From: CAYQLT01 sp964418425
Lineage (GTDB): Bacteria; Bacillota; Limnochordia; Limnochordales; Geochordaceae
Assembly (NCBI GenBank): GCA_964418425.1
Contig: CAYQLT010000002.1
Coordinates: 83,167 to 147,166 of the forward strand
Length of the DNA stretch: 64,000 bases
Reading direction: 5' to 3'
The translations under genes and the position numbers were made by a program. The notes beneath the pieces are model-generated. The model saw only the letters and a list, made by a program, of their open reading frames with translations, searched no databases and was not told where the DNA came from. This document shows, piece after piece, positions 16,327 through 24,143 of the stretch; within the stretch, counting starts at the first letter, position 1; the number at the start of each line of letters is the position of its first letter.

Positions 16327-17106
16327 TCAGGGCTCGGGAACCCCTTCCCTCGAGGAAACCGGGCCCAGTCGACCCGGGCCTGGGCCGGTTGCGTCCAGTT
16401 GCCCTGCGCCGTCCGCCTGCGCCGGCCACGGCAGCCCCGCCGCCGCCAGAACGGTCCGCAGGAACGCAGCCTCCGGCACGGCCCCCTCGATGGCCTCGCG
16501 CTCGTTCACGATGGTCCTGGGCACCCCCCGGACCCCGTAGCGACGCGCCAGCTCGGGAAATTCCGTCGCCTCGATGGTGTCCGCCACGATCCACGGGCTT
16601 TCCATGGCAAACTGGTGAGCCAGGCGAACCGCCTGGGGACAGTACGGTCAGGTGGGGGTCACAAACACCTTCAGGTGGACAGGCGACTGGATGGCAGCCA
16701 GGCTACGGCGCGTCGGCTCGGAAAGCCGGCTGCGGCCGCTGGCCACGTCCACCAGATCCTCGAGAAGGGCGCCAAACTCGTACCCGGCCGGGATCCCGAA
16801 ATAACGCACCCCCCGCAGGCGGGTCTCGCCGTCTGTCACAACCAGGGCGGGCACCCTGTCGATGCCGAACTCCTGCAGCTTGTCAGGGTGCACCCGGCGG
16901 TCGTAGACCTCCACGTCCACCTTGCCGGCCACCGAGGCCAGCTCCTGCACCAGTTCCACCGTCTGCTGGCAGTAGACGCACGGGCGCTCCCCGGGTACCA
17001 CCAGTCGGGAAGGGCTCTCGGAGAAGACCAAAACCCGCGCCCTGCCCTCCACCGCCTCGAACATGGAGCGAATGGCCTGTCGGTCCCTTTCTCCTATCCA
17101 CCCCAT
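16327..17106 (-). CDS. selenocysteine-containing glutaredoxin-like protein disulfide oxidoreductase
   Basis: Two-thioredoxin-fold redoxin of the PDO (glutaredoxin-like) family, read through an in-frame UGA. The first half (ATG 17106) carries C43-V-Y-C46 in P-C-V-Y-C-Q-Q-T and ends T-P-T before TGA at 16650-16648. The same frame continues without a stop as P-Y-C-P-Q-A-V-R-L-A-H and on through E-S-P-W, the cis-Pro loop G-V-P-R-T-I-V-N (about residues 193-200) to a TGA at 16327. Replacing UGA by Sec gives U153-P-Y-C156, exactly where the family has C-P-Y-C. Length 259 residues, right for the whole family. A hairpin suited to a bacterial SECIS starts 7 bases after the UGA. selA and selB are in the window. 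Followed by csoR and a GHL10 gene in an apparent operon. An ordinary stop would leave half a protein lacking its main active site. Confidence 0.88.
16611..16643 (-). promoter_or_regulatory. candidate SECIS element
   Basis: In the mRNA after the UGA: CCAGGCG (16636-16630), loop GTT, CGCCTGG (16626-16620), a perfect 7-bp stem with a 3-base loop. Below it, ACTG (16643-16640) can pair with CAGT (16614-16611) across an internal loop. The apical loop is 19-21 bases from the UGA and includes G-G-U-U, within the range known for SelB-binding hairpins. Confidence 0.75.
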
Positions 17107-17226
17107 GGATTTGATCCCCGAACCTCCCCATGCGCCGCGAAGCCGCCATAAGCGGCGTCGGTTCGCACCATGCTCCTACCCCTTGGGGTATCCCCACGCC
17201 ATGCATACCACCGTCGCCCCCGCGTG

Positions 17227-17727
17227 TCAAGAAACCCGGCGTGCCACCACGGCAGCCCACGCGGCCATGGCCTGCCCGGCCCCCACCACGCCCAGCCCCT
17301 CGGCGGTCTTGAACTTCACCGACACGCCCGGCTCGGGAGGCCCCGCGGCCTCCCGGATGGCGGCCGCCATGGCCGCCGCGTACGGGGCCAGCCGCGGCCT
17401 TTCGGCCACCACGACCGCATCGACGTACGTCACCGAAAAACCCGAGCGGCGGGCCAGCCGAACGGCCTCCCTCAGAAATTCCCGGCTGTCGGCCCCTTTC
17501 AGGCGGGGGTCGGTGTCGGGGAAAAGGGTTCCGATGTCGCCCAGCCCGGCCGCTCCCAGCACCGCGTCGGTGATCGCGTGAAGCAGCACGTCCCCGTCGG
17601 AGTGGCCCACCAGCCCTGCCTCAAAGGGCACATCCACCCCACCCAGCCGAAGGGGTCGACCCGCCACCAGCCGGTGCACGTCAAACCCCAACCCGACGCG
17701 CACGTCGTCGGCCGCTTGGGCGTGCAT
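17227..17727 (-). CDS. ispF: 2-C-methyl-D-erythritol 2,4-cyclodiphosphate synthase
   Basis: MEP-pathway enzyme making the cyclic diphosphate for isoprenoids. Motifs: G-F-D-V-H-R (zinc Asp/His), G-H-S-D-G-D-V-L-L-H-A-I-T-D (second zinc His), D-I-G-T-L-F-P-D-T-D and F-K-T-A-E-G-L-G. ATG at 17727 gives 166 residues, normal. It follows ispD with a 53-base spacer in the standard carD-yacL-ispD-ispF order. Upstream open frame exists but has no conserved content. Confidence 0.97.
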   Translation of the reverse strand: MHAQAADDVRVGLGFDVHRLVAGRPLRLGGVDVPFEAGLVGHSDGDVLLHAITDAVLGAAGLGDIGTLFPDTDPRLKGADSREFLREAVRLARRSGFSVTYVDAVVVAERPRLAPYAAAMAAAIREAAGPPEPGVSVKFKTAEGLGVVGAGQAMAAWAAVVARRVS

Positions 17728-17780
17728 CCACGACACCCCTCCTGCCCGGCCACGCCGACCCGTCCCGGCATCCGAAGCCC

Positions 17781-18551
17781 TCAGTGCCCGTTGTGGCAAA
17801 AGCCTGCATCGCCCGCCTGGCGGGCGCGCAGTAGCGCCTCGGCTATGATCAGATCCTCGGGCGTGGTGACCTTCAGGTTGGATGGCGTTCCCGGAACCAC
17901 CCGCACCGGCTCGCCCATGGCTTCCACCAACGCGCAGTCGTCGGTCGCCTCCAGCCCCCGCTCCGTCGCCTGCCGGTGCGCCTCCACGAGCAACGAGAAG
18001 CGAAACGCCTGGGGGGTCTGCACCGCCCACAGGCGCCGGCGGTCCGGCGTGGCGGCCACCATCCCCCGGGGATCCACCAGCTTGATGGTGTCCTGTGAGG
18101 GCACCCCCACCGTGGCGGCCCCGTAGCGCTGGGCTGCCTCCAGCACCGCGAGCACCAGGGGTTCGCTGATCAGGGGCCGCACCCCGTCGTGCACCACCAC
18201 GTAGTCCCAGCCGCCGTCTTCCAGGGCCAGGCGCTGGAGGCCCCGAAAGACCGACTCCTGGCGGGAACGCCCGCCGGCGACCACCGCCTGCACCTTTGCC
18301 AGGGCGAAGCGGGCCACCACCTCGGCCTGCGCGAACGCCACGTCCTGCGCCCCCACCACCAGCGTGACAAACTCGATGGCTTCGCAGCGCTGCAGGACGT
18401 CCAGGGCGTGGCACACCAGGGGTTTTCCTGCGAGGGGCAAAAACTGCTTGGCGACGGGCGTCGAGATCACGCCCGCGAAGGGGGAATGCCGCCAGCGCTC
18501 ACTCATCCGCCGCCCTTCGCCCGCCGCCACCACCACAGCCGCAACCCGCAT
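17781..18551 (-). CDS. ispD: 2-C-methyl-D-erythritol 4-phosphate cytidylyltransferase
   Basis: Transfers CMP to methylerythritol phosphate. Motifs: A-A-V-V-V-A-A-G-E-G-R-R-M (nucleotide-binding loop), K-Q-F-L-P-L-A-G-K-P, V-V-H-D-G-V-R-P-L (metal Asp), and T-P-Q-A-F-R. The N-terminal loop has an insert of about ten residues (W-R-H-S-P-F-A-G-V-I) before the K-Q-F motif. The ATG at 18551 shares one base with the stop of the PIN/TRAM gene (TGATG), a coupled arrangement. 256 residues. Confidence 0.96.
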   Translation of the reverse strand: MRVAAVVVAAGEGRRMSERWRHSPFAGVISTPVAKQFLPLAGKPLVCHALDVLQRCEAIEFVTLVVGAQDVAFAQAEVVARFALAKVQAVVAGGRSRQESVFRGLQRLALEDGGWDYVVVHDGVRPLISEPLVLAVLEAAQRYGAATVGVPSQDTIKLVDPRGMVAATPDRRRLWAVQTPQAFRFSLLVEAHRQATERGLEATDDCALVEAMGEPVRVVPGTPSNLKVTTPEDLIIAEALLRARQAGDAGFCHNGH

Positions 18552-19624
18552 CAACGGGCAACCTTGTCGGCGGCCTTGGGCCGGGCGAAGATGAGGCGGC
18601 CGGCAGCGGTTTGCAGGACGCTGGTCACCGTCACCTCCACCGTCTCCCCGATGAAGCGGTGGCCACCCTCCACCACCACCATGGTGCCGTCGTCGAGGTA
18701 GCCGACCCCCTGCCCCTGCTCCTTGCCGTCCCGGATGAGCTGCACACTCATCTCCTCGCCGGGCAGCACGGCCGGCTTGAGCGCGTTGGCCAGCTCGTTG
18801 ACGTTGAGGACAGCCACCCCGTGTAGCGAGGCGACCTTGTTCAAGTTGAAGTCGCTGGTCACGACCCGCGCGTCGATCTGACGAGCCATCCGTATCAGCC
18901 GCTGGTCCACCTCACCTCGGCCGTTGCCCTCCACGATGCGTACCTGAACCCCGGGCTCCTTCTGCAATCGGCTCAGCACATCGAGACCCCGACGCCCTCG
19001 GCTGCGCCGGAGCGGATCCGTCGAGTCGGCAATGCGCTGCAGTTCCTGGATCACGAAACTCGGGACGATGAGGGTGCCATCCAGGAAGCCGGTACGGCAG
19101 ATATCCCCGATGCGCCCGTCGATGATGGCGCTGGTGTCCAGCAGGACCGGCCGGTGGGCAGCCGGGGCCGAGATGAGTTCCCCCCGTCCCCTCCACCGCA
19201 AAAGCCCCACCAGCTCGTCCCGTTTCTTGACCGCCACCACCATGCCCACGTAAGCCCCGAGCACGGTGATGAGAGCCGGCAGAAGGTCCCCCACCACCGG
19301 GATGCCTCGGGGAAGCGGCAGGGTCACCAGCAGGGCGATGAGCAGGCCGGCCACCAGGCCTACCGTTCCGGCCACCAGGTCGTGCACGGGGATGCGGGCA
19401 AGCGCCCGAGCCACCGCCTGCACCGTCGCCTCCAGCCACCCCGACAGGCCACCGCCGGTCACGAGCCCCAACAGGGCCGTGGCCAGCGGAAAAGCCAGGG
19501 AAAGCTGCGGTGCATCGATACCCAGCAGCCGCTGCAGCGGGCTATCGAGGATCATCCAGCCGGCCCGGTATCCGGCTACGGCCCCGATCATCGCCAGCGC
19601 CCAGCGAAGCGCGACGGAGAGCAT
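18551..19624 (-). CDS. yacL: PIN/TRAM-domain membrane protein (YacL-type)
   Basis: A 357-residue protein with four membrane segments in the first 130 residues, then a PIN nuclease domain starting at V-L-L-D-T-S-A-I-I-D-G-R-I (about 158-170) with the acidic set including D-A-R-V-V-T-S-D-F-N, and a C-terminal TRAM domain (about 295-345, with the G-E-E-M-S-V and G-Y-L-D-D-G-T-M-V-V-V-E blocks). This architecture is the conserved Firmicutes YacL family lying between carD or disA and ispD. Probably an RNA-acting protein at the membrane; its substrate is not known. Starts with ATG 19624, 66 bases after carD. Confidence 0.93.
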   Translation of the reverse strand: MLSVALRWALAMIGAVAGYRAGWMILDSPLQRLLGIDAPQLSLAFPLATALLGLVTGGGLSGWLEATVQAVARALARIPVHDLVAGTVGLVAGLLIALLVTLPLPRGIPVVGDLLPALITVLGAYVGMVVAVKKRDELVGLLRWRGRGELISAPAAHRPVLLDTSAIIDGRIGDICRTGFLDGTLIVPSFVIQELQRIADSTDPLRRSRGRRGLDVLSRLQKEPGVQVRIVEGNGRGEVDQRLIRMARQIDARVVTSDFNLNKVASLHGVAVLNVNELANALKPAVLPGEEMSVQLIRDGKEQGQGVGYLDDGTMVVVEGGHRFIGETVEVTVTSVLQTAAGRLIFARPKAADKVAR

Positions 19625-19690
19625 GATACGCTGCCCACCCCCGAGTCCCGAATGCGGCGCGACCGGGCAGCCCGGCTCAGCGACCTCAGC

Positions 19691-20182
19691 TTACGCTCTG
19701 GTGGCCAGGATCTCGTTGATACGTCGCTCCACCTCGGAAGCCGGAAGCCCCTGCGCCAGCACCAGCTCGGAGATGAGAATCTGCCGGGCGCTATCGAGCA
19801 TCCGCCGCTCGCCCGTGGAGAGTCCCTTCTCCTTGTCCCGGATCGTGAGGTTGCGCACAACCTCAGCCACTTCAAAAATATCGCCGCTTTTGATTTTCTC
19901 CAGATTCGCGCGATAGCGCCGGTTCCAGTTTTGCGACATCTTGGTCTTCTCGCCCTGAAGAACCTCAAAAACGCGTGCCACCTCTTCCGGGCTGATGACC
20001 TCCCGTAACCCCACTTCTTCGACGCTGCGCAGGGGGATCATTACCTGCATGTCCCCCATGGGAAGCTTCATGATGTAATACTGCTGCCGCTGTCCGAGCA
20101 CTTCCCTCTCTTCGATGGCCTCGATGATCCCGGCCCCGTGCATGGGGTAAACGACCTTGTCACCGACTTTGAAAGTGGGCAA
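19691..20182 (-). CDS. carD: CarD-family transcriptional regulator
   Basis: RNA-polymerase-binding regulator with an N-terminal RID (Tudor-like) domain, F-K-V-G-D-K-V-V-Y-P-M-H-G-A-G-I at the start, and a helical DNA-contacting C-terminal domain with W-N-R-R-Y-R and the leucine-rich end helices. In actinobacteria and firmicutes such proteins stabilise promoter open complexes; Bacillus relatives are known in stress and spore control. 163 residues. The TTG start at 20182 is preceded by AGGAGG at a 10-base spacing. It has a strong promoter of its own (20233-20262) and may lead carD-yacL-ispD-ispF. Confidence 0.93.
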   Translation of the reverse strand: MPTFKVGDKVVYPMHGAGIIEAIEEREVLGQRQQYYIMKLPMGDMQVMIPLRSVEEVGLREVISPEEVARVFEVLQGEKTKMSQNWNRRYRANLEKIKSGDIFEVAEVVRNLTIRDKEKGLSTGERRMLDSARQILISELVLAQGLPASEVERRINEILATRA

Positions 20183-20232
20183 TCGGACCTTACCTCCTAC
20201 CCAGCACCTCTCGAAAGGCCCATACCCGCCTC

Positions 20233-20262
20233 ATCGTACCACCCTGTCCGAGCGGGTGTCAA
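20233..20262 (-). promoter_or_regulatory. promoter of carD
   Basis: Minus strand: -35 TTGACA (20262-20257), 18-bp spacer ending TGG, -10 TACGAT (20238-20233). A consensus -35 with an extended -10 about 50 bases before carD. Confidence 0.8.
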
Positions 20263-20398
20263 AGCGTCCCCTCGACGCATGTCAAGAAAAGCCGACCCAG
20301 GCGGGTATCGCCCGGCTACATCCTCCCAAACGCCCGTACACGCCTGCCTCCCACACCCGCACAGCCGACCTCGCGTCGGCGGCCGGCGCCCCCCTGCC

Positions 20399-21508
20399 CT
20401 ATACGTGCCGGTCCACCAGCACCTGTTCCCGCAGTCGGTGGAGGCCCTCCTTGATGGCCTTCGCCCGGACCTCGCCGATCCCCTCCACGTCGTCCAGTTC
20501 GTCCGTGGTGGCGGCCAGGATCCCGGGCAGCCTCTGAAACTTCTTTACAAGGTTTTCGATGACCGGCATGGGAAGCCGGGGGATTTTATTGAGGATCCGG
20601 TAGCCCCGAGGGGTCACGGAGGCGTCCGGGCTGGACGTGGACGGGTGCCCCATGGCCCGCAAGATGGCATGCACATCCACCGCCTCATAGGATCCGAAGC
20701 GGCAGAGGTCCTGCCAGGCCTCTTCGGGCCGGCGCCCGTCCTGGCCCATCCAGTAGTCCCGGAACACCAGGTAGCCCTCGTCGGCGATCTCGCTTAAAAG
20801 CTCGTCCAGCTGCATCTGCACCAGGCGCCCCTCGGCCCCCAGCTCCACCACGTAGCGCTGGATCTCCGTGGCGATGCGCTGAACCATCTGAGCCCGCTGC
20901 AGGACCGTGGCCACGTCCAGCAACGTGGCCAGGTCCTCGAACTCCAGGGCGGAGAGGTTGATGAGCGACTGCTCCAGCACGCTGCGGTAGCGCTCCAGGG
21001 TGGAGAGGGCCTGGTTCGCCTTGGCCAGGATCACGCTGATGTCCCGCAGCACGTACTTGATGGTGCCCTTGTACAGTGTTACCATATTGCGGCGCTGGGA
21101 GATGGAGATGATGAGCTGGCCGGTCTGCTTGGCCATCCGCTCGGCAGCCCGATGGCGCGTACCGGTCTCCGCGGTGGGGATGTTGGGGTCGGGGTTCAGC
21201 TGGGCGTTGGCGTAGAGGATGCGCTGGCCGTCCGAGCTTAAGATGATGGCCCCGTCCATCTTGGCAAGCTCGTAGAGGGCCGAGGGGTTGAGGTCGGTAT
21301 CCACGTGAAAGCCGCCGTCCACCAGCTTCATGACCGGCGGGCTGTCGCCAACCACGATAAGGGCCCCCGTACGGGCCCGCAGGATGTTTTCCAGGCCCTC
21401 CCGCAAAGCCGTGCCGGGTGCCACCATGCGCAACACCCGGGTCAGGTCATCGTCTGCCAGCTCGATCAGCCTCGTGGCCTTCACTCCGTTTCCGAACCCA
21501 CACAACAC
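20399..21508 (-). CDS. disA: DNA integrity scanning diadenylate cyclase DisA
   Basis: Makes c-di-AMP from ATP and halts at branched DNA, delaying sporulation when DNA is damaged. The N-terminal DAC domain has the D85-G-A motif (L-A-K-M-D-G-A-I-I-L) and R-H-R at 118-120 (T-G-T-R-H-R-A-A-E-R). A linker follows, and the C-terminus has helix-hairpin-helix repeats (L-P-G-I-L-A-A-T and D-V-E-G-I-G-E-V-R-A). 369 residues, normal. GTG start. In Bacillus it follows radA; radA is absent at this position. A consensus promoter lies just upstream. Confidence 0.96.
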   Translation of the reverse strand: MLCGFGNGVKATRLIELADDDLTRVLRMVAPGTALREGLENILRARTGALIVVGDSPPVMKLVDGGFHVDTDLNPSALYELAKMDGAIILSSDGQRILYANAQLNPDPNIPTAETGTRHRAAERMAKQTGQLIISISQRRNMVTLYKGTIKYVLRDISVILAKANQALSTLERYRSVLEQSLINLSALEFEDLATLLDVATVLQRAQMVQRIATEIQRYVVELGAEGRLVQMQLDELLSEIADEGYLVFRDYWMGQDGRRPEEAWQDLCRFGSYEAVDVHAILRAMGHPSTSSPDASVTPRGYRILNKIPRLPMPVIENLVKKFQRLPGILAATTDELDDVEGIGEVRAKAIKEGLHRLREQVLVDRHV

Positions 21509-21546
21509 CCGGGCAGAGGCTGGCTACGGCGGGTGCCCACCTGTTC

Positions 21547-21576
21547 ATTATACCACCTTGCGTGACCGACCTACAA
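21547..21576 (-). promoter_or_regulatory. promoter of disA
   Basis: Minus strand: -35 TTGTAG (21576-21571), 18-bp spacer ending TGG, -10 TATAAT (21552-21547). It gives a leader of about 30 bases, and it shows that disA can be expressed apart from the clp operon. Confidence 0.75.
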
Positions 21577-21603
21577 CGAGCCAGAAAGGGGAACCGATGA
21601 GGG

Positions 21604-21993
21604 ATGGAGGCCCACGACCCCACACCAGCTCTCAGCCCTGCCCACAGCCCTCCAGCCAGGCCAACCGTAGAAGTGGAGACCTTCCGGCGGCTGGACATCC
21701 GCATCGGCCGGATCGTCGAGGCCTACCCGGCCCGCGGCACGCGCCAGCCCGCATACCGGCTGGTCATCGACTTCGGCCCGCTGGGACGGCGCCGCTCCAG
21801 CGCCCAGATCACCCACTACTACCGCCCCGAGGAGCTGGTGGGGCGCCTGGTGGCCGCCGTGGTCAACTTCCCTCCCAAGCTGGTGGGAGGCTTCACGTCC
21901 GAGGTGCTGGTGCTGGGGGCCATCGAGCCGGGAGGCCAGGTGGTCTTGCTGGCGCCCGACCGCCCGTGCGAGCCCGGGCTGCCCGTGGGCTGA
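21604..21993 (+). CDS. csaA: CsaA-like tRNA-binding/chaperone protein
   Basis: EMAP-II-like OB-fold protein of the CsaA family, described as a secretion-related chaperone with tRNA-binding fold. The family core is evident: F-R-R-L-D-I-R-I-G-R-I, P-A-Y-R-L-V-I-D-F-G-P-L-G, S-S-A-Q-I-T, V-V-N-F-P-P-K, G-F-T-S-E-V-L-V-L-G and P-D-R-P at the end. 129 residues from ATG 21604, with about 20 extra low-complexity residues at the N-terminus. It is the only plus-strand gene in a run of minus-strand genes and its end lies 7 bases from the thiolase stop. Confidence 0.92.
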   Translation: MEAHDPTPALSPAHSPPARPTVEVETFRRLDIRIGRIVEAYPARGTRQPAYRLVIDFGPLGRRRSSAQITHYYRPEELVGRLVAAVVNFPPKLVGGFTSEVLVLGAIEPGGQVVLLAPDRPCEPGLPVG

Positions 21994-22000
21994 GTGCCCT

Positions 22001-23176
22001 CTACACCCGCTCCACCACCATGGCCACGGCCTCCCCTCCCCCGATGCAGAGGGTGGCCAGCCCCCTCCGGGCTTGCCGCTGGCGCATGGCGTACAGAAGG
22101 GTCACCAGCACCCTGGCCCCGCTGGCCCCGATGGGGTGACCCAGCGCCACGGCGCCCCCGCGGGGGTTGACCCGCTCGGGATCCAGCTTCAACTCCCGGA
22201 TGGCCGCCATGGGCACCACCGAGAAAGCCTCGTTGATCTCGAACAGGTCCACGTCTGCGGTGTCGAGCCCGGCTTTGGCCAGCACCTTCCGGATGGCGGC
22301 GATGGGCGCCAGCGTGAACCACTCGGGGTCCGTGGCGGCTGCGGCCTGGGCGACCACCCGGGCCATGGGCGCCAGGCCCAACCGGGACGCGACGTCGGCG
22401 GCGGCGACCACCACTGCGGCCGCACCATCGCTGATGCTGGAGGCGTTGCCGGCCGTGACCGTCCCGCCCTCTTGAAATGCCGGCCGCAGCTGCCGGAACT
22501 TCGCCTCGTCCAGCCGCCCGGGCTCCTCGTCGTGCTCCACCACCGTCTCGCCCTTCTTGCCGGCCACCCGCACCGGCACGATCTCCTCGGCCAGCCATCC
22601 GGCCTGCGCGGCCTGGCGGGCCCGCCGGTAGGACTCCAGGGCGTAGGCGTCCTGCTCCTCCCGGCTGAAGCGCATGCGCTCGGCGAGAAGCTCCGCGCAG
22701 CTGCCCATGTGGCAATCGTTGTACACATCCCACAGCCCGTCGTGGATCATGGTATCCACCAGCCGCCCGTGACCCATGCGCAATCCGGCCCGGGCGCCCG
22801 AAACCACGTACGGGGCATTGGACATGCTCTCCATACCGCCGGCCACCACCACGTCAGCATCGCCGCAGGCGATGGCCTGTGCGGCCAGCATCACCGCCTT
22901 CAGCCCCGAACCGCACATCTTGTTGATGGTGAGACACTCCACCCTGCGGGGCAGGCCCGCGCCCAGCGCGGCCTGGCGGGCCGGGGCCTGGCCCAGGCCG
23001 GCCGAAAGCACGTTGCCCATGATCACCTCGTCCACCCGGTCGCCTTCAAGCCCGGCACGCTGCAGGGCCCCCCGGATGGCCACCGCGCCCAGCTCCGCAG
23101 CGCTCAGGGCGCTCAGGCTCCCCATAAACGCCCCGATGGGAGTCCGGGCTGGTCCGACCAGCACCACTTCCCGCAC
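22001..23176 (-). CDS. acetyl-CoA C-acetyltransferase (thiolase)
   Basis: Thiolase-fold enzyme that condenses two acetyl-CoA or cleaves acetoacyl-CoA. Catalytic residues: nucleophile Cys in I-N-K-M-C-G-S-G-L-K (about residue 88), E-I-N-E-A-F, G-H-P-I-G-A-S-G and C-I-G-G-G near the C-terminus with the second Cys. 391 residues, full length, GTG start. The G-G-G-M-E-S-M-S-N-A-P-Y pattern is that of biosynthetic acetoacetyl-CoA thiolases. Stands alone, downstream of an ABC exporter; its pathway role is not shown by neighbours. Confidence 0.94.
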   Translation of the reverse strand: MREVVLVGPARTPIGAFMGSLSALSAAELGAVAIRGALQRAGLEGDRVDEVIMGNVLSAGLGQAPARQAALGAGLPRRVECLTINKMCGSGLKAVMLAAQAIACGDADVVVAGGMESMSNAPYVVSGARAGLRMGHGRLVDTMIHDGLWDVYNDCHMGSCAELLAERMRFSREEQDAYALESYRRARQAAQAGWLAEEIVPVRVAGKKGETVVEHDEEPGRLDEAKFRQLRPAFQEGGTVTAGNASSISDGAAAVVVAAADVASRLGLAPMARVVAQAAAATDPEWFTLAPIAAIRKVLAKAGLDTADVDLFEINEAFSVVPMAAIRELKLDPERVNPRGGAVALGHPIGASGARVLVTLLYAMRQRQARRGLATLCIGGGEAVAMVVERV

Positions 23177-23305
23177 GCCACAAACCCCCTCCCCCGACAG
23201 CGCCCCCGGGAACGGGCCCGGACCGCCCCCCGACCGTCCGGCCCGCCCTCACGCAACGTCGCCGTCTGGGACCAGGTTCGGGCGGCGACCATCCGACCCC
23301 TGCCC

Positions 23306-24070
23306 CTACTGGGGGTTCGCCCACCGGCGCGCGCCCCGGGAGCCGGCCAGCACCCCCAGGGCCCCGAAGGCCACCAGGACAACCACGGCCGCGCTCACCG
23401 GCACCGGGGAGGCAAGCCCCAGAAGGCCGAGGCGCAGCAACTCCACCACGTAGGTGGTGGGGTTGAGCAACGCCAGGGCCTGAAGCCACCCGGGCAGCCG
23501 GTCCAGGGGATACAGAGCGCTGCTGACAAACAAGATGGGAACGTTGAACACCATGATGACCGCATGGTAGGCGGCCATGGAGCTGGCCAGCCCGGCAAAG
23601 TAGGCGGCAAAGGCGGAGAACCCGACCGTGAAGGCTACGAGGCCGGCTGCCGCAGCGACCAGCCCCGCCGGCTCCGGCAAGAACCGGGCGCCCACCGCGC
23701 CGGCCAGAGCCAGTACCACCACCGCCTGCAGCAAGGCCTTGGTGACGGCCCCGGCCACCGCACCCACCAGGATGGCGGCACGAGGAACCGGCGCCACCAG
23801 GTACTGCTTGAGCACCCCGGTGAGACGGTCCTGCAAGAGGCCAGCCCCTCCCAGGACGGCCGCCGACACCACGGCCAGGGCCGCCGCCCCCGGGGCCATG
23901 TAGCTCACGTAGTCACCGGCGAAGACCTCAAGCCGCCCCATGGCCGACCGCATGCCCGTCCCGAACAGGCCCACCAAAAGAGCCGGAAGGAAGAGAGTCG
24001 CCATGATCTCCATGGGGCTGCGGGTAAAGCGCCGCATCTGCTTCAGCCACAGGGTCACCACCGCGCCCAT
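23306..24070 (-). CDS. ABC-2 type transporter permease
   Basis: Integral membrane half of an exporter, with about six hydrophobic segments. The N-terminal amphipathic start (L-W-L-K-Q-M-R-R-F-T-R-S-P) and the central L-F-V-S-S-A-L-Y-P-L-D-R-L-P motif before N-P-T-T-Y-V-V-E are typical of DrrB/NodJ-like ABC-2 permeases that export drugs or lipids. I chose ATG 24070 (254 residues) since it lies directly before this helix; an open frame from GTG 24130 would add 20 residues. Pairs with the ATPase just upstream. Substrate unknown. Confidence 0.9.
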   Translation of the reverse strand: MGAVVTLWLKQMRRFTRSPMEIMATLFLPALLVGLFGTGMRSAMGRLEVFAGDYVSYMAPGAAALAVVSAAVLGGAGLLQDRLTGVLKQYLVAPVPRAAILVGAVAGAVTKALLQAVVVLALAGAVGARFLPEPAGLVAAAAGLVAFTVGFSAFAAYFAGLASSMAAYHAVIMVFNVPILFVSSALYPLDRLPGWLQALALLNPTTYVVELLRLGLLGLASPVPVSAAVVVLVAFGALGVLAGSRGARRWANPQ

Positions 24071-24143
24071 CTGCCGCGCTCCCCCCGCAGGGTGCACCCG
24101 GCTCGCGCTCTCACCCTGCCGGGCCCCCACCCGCCGCAGCCGC

